Source: Rhodospirillaceae bacterium
Lineage (GTDB): Bacteria; Pseudomonadota; Alphaproteobacteria; Thalassobaculales; Thalassobaculaceae
Assembly: GCA_002730675.1 (NCBI GenBank)
Contig: PCAV01000051.1
Location: forward strand, 7,586 to 18,446
DNA: 10,861 bases
Direction: 5' to 3'
Below, one piece after another: positions 6,877 to 10,861 of the stretch. Position numbers and translations under genes: made by a program. How positions within the stretch are numbered: the first letter of the stretch is position 1; each line of letters opens with the position of its first letter. Under the pieces are notes generated by a model. It searched no databases and had not been told where the DNA came from. It saw only the letters and a program-made list of their open reading frames with translations.

Positions 6877-7299
6877 ATGATTCTGGGAATCGGAAACGAT
6901 ATTGTTAGCGTGGAGCGCATAGAAAATCTTTTGAATAAGTTCGGTGAGAGGTTCATAAAAAAGGTTTTCACTAAGGAAGAGGAAACGCGATCATTAAAAA
7001 ATTTTAAACCTGCAGCTTCTTTGGCGAAGCGTTTTGCTGCTAAAGAGGCCGCATGGAAAGCTCTTGGAGATGAACGACAGATCGGAATTAACTGGAAAGA
7101 TATGGGGGTGCGGAATAATAAATCAGGTAAGCCTTTTCTAGAGTTGACGGGCAAGGCTGCTGAGCAATTAAAAAATTTGACCCCAGAAAATATGGTTGCT
7201 CGGATTGATCTATCGTTAACAGACGAACTATTATATGCTCAAGCGTTTGTAATAATTTCAGCTCAAAACGAGAAAAAAAATCTCCAAGATTGTAATTAA
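6877..7299 (+). CDS. acpS: Holo-[acyl-carrier-protein] synthase
   Basis: AcpS transfers 4'-phosphopantetheine from CoA to the serine of acyl carrier protein, activating fatty acid synthesis. Starting at ATG 6877 the protein has 140 residues, within the family range. It carries MILGIGNDIVSVERIE (1-16) with the Mg-binding D8, VFTKEE (30-35), AKRFAAKEAAWKAL (50-63) with E57, GKPFLELTG, and the closing SLTDELLYAQAFVIIS. AAAAGG at 6866-6870 precedes the ATG by 6 nt. A TTG at 6862 would add MKRSN but would overlap this ribosome binding site, so I reject it. The position 38 nt behind pdxJ and ahead of lepB-rnc-era-recO is a common alphaproteobacterial arrangement. An A8 tract lies near the 3' end, but the frame continues to a normal C-terminus. 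Confidence 0.95.
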   Translation: MILGIGNDIVSVERIENLLNKFGERFIKKVFTKEEETRSLKNFKPAASLAKRFAAKEAAWKALGDERQIGINWKDMGVRNNKSGKPFLELTGKAAEQLKNLTPENMVARIDLSLTDELLYAQAFVIISAQNEKKNLQDCN

Positions 7300-7305
7300 A
7301 GTTCG

Positions 7306-7373
7306 ACCCTGAAAAATTGACGTGAGCAAAAATGAGTTTTATTCAGTTTACAAGTGCGCAGCGATATCAGGGT
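7306..7373 (+). other. Possible long-range stem and promoter in the acpS-lepB gap
   Basis: The 129 bases between acpS and lepB contain ACCCTGA at 7306-7312 and its exact reverse complement TCAGGGT at 7367-7373, enclosing 54 nt. Inside the loop is TTGACG (7317-7322), a 5/6 match to a -35 box, with a poor -10 (TATTCA, 7340-7345) 17 bp on. It may be a structured lepB leader or a promoter region; neither is secure. No run of T follows the stem, so it is not an intrinsic terminator. Confidence 0.25.
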
Positions 7374-7428
7374 TCGGGTATATTTATTTGCAATGTAACT
7401 TAAATTATTTAAAGAAATAAAATTAACA

Positions 7429-8169
7429 ATGGAAGAAAAAAAACCAAACGGCATATGGGAGCTTGCCAAAACAGTAGTTTGGGCAGTTCTTATAGCTACC
7501 GTGGTCAGAACAACTTCATATGAACCATTTAATATTCCTTCTGGATCGATGATCCCCACTCTTCTTATTGGAGATTATTTGTTCGTTTCAAAGTTTTCTT
7601 ATGGTTACAGTCGCTATTCAATACCTTTCTCGCCACCATTAATCTCGGAGAGAATTTTTCCTTCCCAACCTAAGAGAGGAGACGTGGCTGTTTTTCGGAA
7701 GCCCACTGATACAGATGTAGATTACATTAAACGGGTGATTGGCTTACCCGGCGATAAAATCCAAATTAGAAATGGATTGCTTTATATTAATGGAGAAATG
7801 GTAGAGCGCAGGCGTATTAAAGGCATGCCAAGAATAGATTCTTTCGGCCGAAAAATTTTTGTTCCACAATTTGTTGAGACACTTCCTAATGGCCGTTCAT
7901 ATAGGATTTTGGAAGTTTTAGGAGATAATGGGGGCGCAGATAACACCAGAGTATTTTCAGTTCCACGGGATCACTTCTTTATGATGGGTGACAATAGAGA
8001 TAACTCGGTGGATAGTAGAGATCCGTCAGTTGGATTTGTTCCCTTTGAAAACTTCATAGGACGGGCGGAATTAATATTCTGGTCATGGAATAAAAAATGG
8101 TCGTGGTGGCAGGTATGGAATTGGCATAAGGCTATTCGTTTCGAAAGAGCCTTTGGTGACATACGATGA
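7429..8169 (+). CDS. lepB: Signal peptidase I
   Basis: LepB is the inner-membrane serine protease that removes signal peptides from exported preproteins. The 246 residues show one N-terminal membrane segment (about 10-26), then the nucleophile S40 in IPSGSMIPTLLIGDYLFV, the general base K101 in DYIKRVIGLPGDKI, and the box GDNRDNSVDSR near residues 187-197. The alphaproteobacterial SYGYSRYSIPF stretch (57-67) is present. The C-terminus is Trp-rich (WSWNKKWSWWQVWNW). The ATG at 7429 has no real Shine-Dalgarno sequence, only an A-rich leader, but it gives the expected short cytoplasmic N-terminus. The stop overlaps the rnc start by 4 nt (ATGA), so the two are probably translationally coupled. 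Its substrates should include non-lipoprotein exported proteins such as the transglycosylase at the left edge. Confidence 0.96.
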   Translation: MEEKKPNGIWELAKTVVWAVLIATVVRTTSYEPFNIPSGSMIPTLLIGDYLFVSKFSYGYSRYSIPFSPPLISERIFPSQPKRGDVAVFRKPTDTDVDYIKRVIGLPGDKIQIRNGLLYINGEMVERRRIKGMPRIDSFGRKIFVPQFVETLPNGRSYRILEVLGDNGGADNTRVFSVPRDHFFMMGDNRDNSVDSRDPSVGFVPFENFIGRAELIFWSWNKKWSWWQVWNWHKAIRFERAFGDIR

Positions 8170-8861
8170 GTAATGATATCTCTAAACTAAAAGAGTTGGA
8201 GAAGTTGGCTGGGCATCGCTTTAATGATCCTAATGTGCTGAAACAAGCCGTTACTCACGCCAGTTTGGAGCGTTCTTCTTGGAATGTTTATGAGCGGTTG
8301 GAGTTTCTTGGCGATAGGGTTTTAGGTCTAGTCGTATCAGAGAATCTATTAAAAAAGTTTCCAAACGAAAGAGAAGGTCAGATTTCAAGACGTTATGCTA
8401 ATTTAGTTAAGAGAGATTCCCTGGCAGGTGTGGCGCGTAAAATCAAATTTGGAGATTATTTGCTAATTTCACCTGGTGAAGAAGCCGCGGGTGCAAGAGA
8501 GAGTGTAACAATCCTTTCCGATGCACTAGAGGCAGTAATCGGTGCACTTTATTGGGATGGTGGGCTTGAAGTCGCCAGACAATTTATACTAGAGCATTGG
8601 GAACCATTATTGGCGTTGGACGAAGAGCCTCCAGTAGATTCAAAAACAGCCTTGCAGGAATGGGCGCAACGCCGACAATATGGGCTTCCTGAGTATAAAG
8701 TTATTTCGCAAGAAGGGCCTGCACACTCTCCAAGATTTCTGATTGAGGTGTGTTTGGGAAAATTTGAGCCACAAAAAGGGTACGGAACTTCGAAACGGCA
8801 AGCAGAGCAGATGGCTGCTAAATCTCTTCTAACCGAAGTTATAAAAGGGCAAGAATGTTAG
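8166..8861 (+). CDS. rnc: Ribonuclease III
   Basis: RNase III cuts double-stranded RNA, processing the rRNA precursor and some mRNAs. The 231 residues comprise a catalytic domain with the signature ERLEFLGDRVLGL (43-55; metal ligands E46 and D50), GQISRRYANLV (71-81), and SDALEAVIGALYWDGG (118-133; D119 and E122), followed by a dsRNA-binding domain (about 158-226) ending YGTSKRQAEQMAAKSLL. The four acidic residues correspond to E. coli E41, D45, D114 and E117. The ATG overlaps the lepB stop (ATGA), and the 3' end overlaps the start of era by 7 nt. The lepB-rnc-era-recO order is shared with gammaproteobacteria. In E. coli RNase III autoregulates by cleaving a leader hairpin; I see no equivalent here because rnc has no leader of its own. 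Confidence 0.97.
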   Translation: MSNDISKLKELEKLAGHRFNDPNVLKQAVTHASLERSSWNVYERLEFLGDRVLGLVVSENLLKKFPNEREGQISRRYANLVKRDSLAGVARKIKFGDYLLISPGEEAAGARESVTILSDALEAVIGALYWDGGLEVARQFILEHWEPLLALDEEPPVDSKTALQEWAQRRQYGLPEYKVISQEGPAHSPRFLIEVCLGKFEPQKGYGTSKRQAEQMAAKSLLTEVIKGQEC

Positions 8862-9757
8862 AAGAGAAAAGAGCTGGATTTATCGCAGTCATAGGGTCTC
8901 CAAACTCGGGAAAATCAACCTTAATAAATCACTTTATTGGCAAGAAAATCACGATAGTAACCCGAAAAGTCCAAACAACGCGATCAGTGATTAGGGGTAT
9001 TTGTATCCATAAAGAGGCACAATTGGTATTTTCTGATACGCCTGGAATATTCGAACCTAAACGCAGATTAGATAGAGCTATGGTGGAGGCAGCCTGGAGC
9101 AGCTCAAGTGACGCCGACATCATTCTCTTTCTCTACGATGCTCAAAAAATTAAGATCGACGATGAAACGAATAAAATTCTTGATGAATTGGGGCAGTCGG
9201 CAAGGAAAAAAATTTTAGTTTTCAATAAAGTCGACCTTGTTGATAACAAAACACTTTTGCCACTAATAAATAATTTTGAAGAGATATGCTCGTTTGATGC
9301 AACTTTCATTATATCTGCACTCACTGGTGAAGGAAGCAAAGATATCCTCGATTACTTGGCAAAAAACCTACCAATTGGACCGTGGCTTTATCCTGAAGAC
9401 GACATTACAGATCTACCGGAAAGGCTCTTGGCCGCAGAAATCACGAGAGAGCAAATATTCATGCGCCTACACCAAGAACTGCCATACGGTACCACAGTAG
9501 AGACCGAAGAATGGACGGAGAGGGACGACGGCGCGATAGTTATAAATCAAATTATTTATTTGAAGAAATCTGGGCATAAAAAAATTGTTATTGGGAAAAA
9601 CGGTTCGATGATAAAGAGCCTTGGCAAGGCAGCTCGAATAGAAATAGAACAAATATTAGAGCGGTCAGTTCACCTATTTTTATTTGTGAAAGTTAGGGAG
9701 AAATGGATGGATGATCCCGATCGATATAAAATTTGGGGGCTCAATCCAAATGCATAA
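8855..9757 (+). CDS. era: GTPase Era
   Basis: Era is a GTPase that binds the 3' end of 16S rRNA and acts in 30S subunit maturation. The 300 residues contain the Ras-like G domain with G1 GSPNSGKST (14-22), the G2 region KVQTTR (38-43), G3 DTPG (61-64), G4 NKVD (124-127) and G5 SAL (154-156). A C-terminal KH domain carries VIGKNGSMIKSLG (245-257), preceded by the Era-specific LPERLLAAEITREQIF linker. G1 has serine at residue 18 where many Era proteins have Val or Ala, a mild variation. The start overlaps the last 7 nt of rnc, which suggests coupled translation, and recO begins 5 nt after the stop. Length and motifs match the family, and nothing is missing. Confidence 0.97.
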   Translation: MLEEKRAGFIAVIGSPNSGKSTLINHFIGKKITIVTRKVQTTRSVIRGICIHKEAQLVFSDTPGIFEPKRRLDRAMVEAAWSSSSDADIILFLYDAQKIKIDDETNKILDELGQSARKKILVFNKVDLVDNKTLLPLINNFEEICSFDATFIISALTGEGSKDILDYLAKNLPIGPWLYPEDDITDLPERLLAAEITREQIFMRLHQELPYGTTVETEEWTERDDGAIVINQIIYLKKSGHKKIVIGKNGSMIKSLGKAARIEIEQILERSVHLFLFVKVREKWMDDPDRYKIWGLNPNA

Positions 9758-9762
9758 TCAGA

Positions 9763-10500
9763 ATGATTAATTGGGAAGACGAAGCGATAATATTAAAGGT
9801 AACGGCCTTCGGCGAGAGCGCTGCTGTTGTAAACCTATTTACGGAAAAAAATGGCAAGTGCGCCGGATTAGTTCGGGGCGCTAAGTCACAGGCTATGCGT
9901 AGCTTGTTGCAAATCGGAAATAAAGTCAAAGCAACTTGGCGGGCTCGTTTGTCAGAACATTTGGGTACATTGAAACTCGAGCCAATAAAAAGTATAGCAA
10001 CTAACTTTTATGATGACCCCTTAAAACTTTTAGGTCTTACGTCAGCTGTAGCTATAATTGATCAAGCCTTGCCAGATCGCGAGCCTGCTGCGGAGGTTTG
10101 GCATGGACTTTTAGCATTGCTAGACACAATAACTGATTACGATGAGTATATATGGCTTGCTGCTTACATTCGCTGGGAAATAGGCTTTCTAGGAGAGACC
10201 GGGTTTAAACTGGGCCTCGATAAATGCGTTGTGACTGGGGATGTTGAGGATTTGTCATTTGTAAGTCCAAAAAGTGGTTGCGCGGTAAGTGACGTGGCGG
10301 GCGAGCAGTATCGAGACAAACTCTTGCCCTTGCCGTCATTCTTGACATCAAAAGGCTTTAAGGCGCCAAAAGAGTTTTCAGAAGGTTTGCAACTAACAGA
10401 GTATTTCTTTAAACGACATGTTTTTGGCGTATACAACAAGCCAGTTCCCTCACCTCGACAGCGACTTTTTGAACGTGTGGAAATGTTGCACGCCGATTGA
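9763..10500 (+). CDS. recO: DNA repair protein RecO
   Basis: RecO works with RecR (and RecF) to load RecA onto SSB-coated single-stranded DNA and can anneal DNA strands. From ATG 9763 the protein has 245 residues, normal for the family. The N-terminal OB fold begins INWEDEAIILKVTAFGESAAV and continues NLFTEKNGKCAGLVRGAKS. The helical middle contains RWEIGFLGETGFKLGLDKC, followed by VTGDVEDLSFVSPKSGCAVS, the degenerate zinc-finger-like region of alphaproteobacterial RecO. The C-terminus has FFKRHVFG and PSPRQRLFERV. A TTG at 9733 would add ten residues inside era with no family support, so I reject it. The SD is weak; translation probably depends on termination at era, 5 nt upstream. The gene ends the plus-strand run and is followed after 27 nt by a convergent gene. 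Confidence 0.93.
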   Translation: MINWEDEAIILKVTAFGESAAVVNLFTEKNGKCAGLVRGAKSQAMRSLLQIGNKVKATWRARLSEHLGTLKLEPIKSIATNFYDDPLKLLGLTSAVAIIDQALPDREPAAEVWHGLLALLDTITDYDEYIWLAAYIRWEIGFLGETGFKLGLDKCVVTGDVEDLSFVSPKSGCAVSDVAGEQYRDKLLPLPSFLTSKGFKAPKEFSEGLQLTEYFFKRHVFGVYNKPVPSPRQRLFERVEMLHAD

Positions 10501-10527
10501 GGCTCTCCGAAACAACATAAAATCAAC

Positions 10528-10861
10528 TCACGTAGGTATTGAAAGGGTCGGTTGTGCGTCGATTTTTCTTAATTCTGGTATTAGTTCTTTTGATATAAGT
10601 TCCATACTATCCAGAGAGAGATTGCGAGGCATTCCAACCCAATGTGTTCGAATAATGAGATGGTTCATTCCAAATTCCTCCCAATAAGGCCGTAGTTCTT
10701 CATAACATTCTTCGGGTGATCCAAGAATAAACCTTCCTTTGATCAAGTCTTCAAGTTCTTGGTCGAAGCTTTCATTTTCGGGCATTACTTTATCTTGTCC
10801 CCACTTTGCGTAATCCTGATATTTTCCAAATAAATAAGATCCAGCGAGTTCTACAGCAGAT
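10528..10861 (-). CDS. Luciferase-like (LLM class) flavin-dependent oxidoreductase, C-terminal part (partial)
   Basis: The frame is open from the right edge to a TGA at 10528-10530, giving 110 visible codons. An ATG at 10783-10785 is internal, because coding continues upstream with SYLFGKYQDYAKWGQ, so the true start lies outside the window. The segment LIKGRFILGSPEECYEEL, followed by WEEFGMNHLIIRTHWVGMP and a final helix ending LIPELRK, is typical of the C-terminal end of bacterial luciferase-like monooxygenases. In these TIM-barrel enzymes the G-S/T-P-E-E-C segment and the following Arg lie near the FMN or F420 pocket. Substrate and cofactor cannot be told from this part; the family covers alkanesulfonate, alkane and other oxidations. 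It is convergent with recO (27 nt apart), so it belongs to a different transcription unit from the housekeeping cluster. Confidence 0.8.
   Translation of the reverse strand, partial: SAVELAGSYLFGKYQDYAKWGQDKVMPENESFDQELEDLIKGRFILGSPEECYEELRPYWEEFGMNHLIIRTHWVGMPRNLSLDSMELISKELIPELRKIDAQPTLSIPT

Noticed and set aside
5491..7450. A8 tracts in the RSH gene, acpS and lepB as possible frameshift sites
   Set aside because: All three frames continue with family-consistent sequence on both sides of the tracts, so there is no sign of programmed or accidental frameshifting.
10418..10687. Plus-strand 89-residue frame overlapping the end of recO
   Set aside because: It overlaps recO in another frame and lies antisense to the well-supported luciferase-like gene; no ribosome binding site or domain is visible.

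Overview
The window is a stretch of chromosomal housekeeping genes from an alphaproteobacterium. The gene order dapA-smpB, folK, rpoZ-rsh, pdxJ-acpS-lepB-rnc-era-recO is the conserved alphaproteobacterial neighbourhood. The omega subunit (MARVTVEDC start), SmpB and RecO also look alphaproteobacterial. The DNA is rather AT-rich with short intergenic gaps. That fits an uncultivated, possibly marine, lineage better than a high-GC rhizobial type, but I cannot name the genus.

Layout. On the minus strand at the left edge (1-377) is the N-terminal part of a secreted protein that looks like a soluble lytic transglycosylase. It begins with TTG, so an ATG-only ORF search misses it. Divergent from it are dapA and smpB (557-1955). 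A family 5 (UdgB-type) uracil-DNA glycosylase follows on the minus strand (1957-2595), tail to tail with smpB and separated by one base. From 2754 the plus strand carries folK, rpoZ, a bifunctional RelA/SpoT homologue, pdxJ, acpS, lepB, rnc, era and recO without interruption up to 10500. The right edge (10528-10861, minus) is the C-terminal part of a luciferase-like flavin-dependent oxidoreductase, convergent with recO.

How the genes work together. dapA feeds lysine and peptidoglycan precursors, while the neighbouring transglycosylase turns peptidoglycan over. smpB serves ribosome rescue. rpoZ and the RSH gene sit side by side, so an RNA polymerase subunit that forms part of a ppGpp site is encoded next to the enzyme that makes and degrades ppGpp. 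folK, pdxJ and acpS serve the cofactors folate, vitamin B6 and phosphopantetheinyl-ACP. lepB, rnc and era are coupled by short overlaps (4 and 7 nt), with recO 5 nt further on; they cover protein export, RNA processing, 30S maturation and recombinational repair.

No RNA genes, mobile elements, CRISPR arrays or large repeats were seen. All complete genes look intact with their key residues present. I found no sign of an undescribed system. The points worth a second look are modest: the hidden TTG-started gene, the glycosylase inserted in the core cluster, a substituted SmpB tail residue, the long acidic omega tail, and two intergenic regions with possible regulatory structure.
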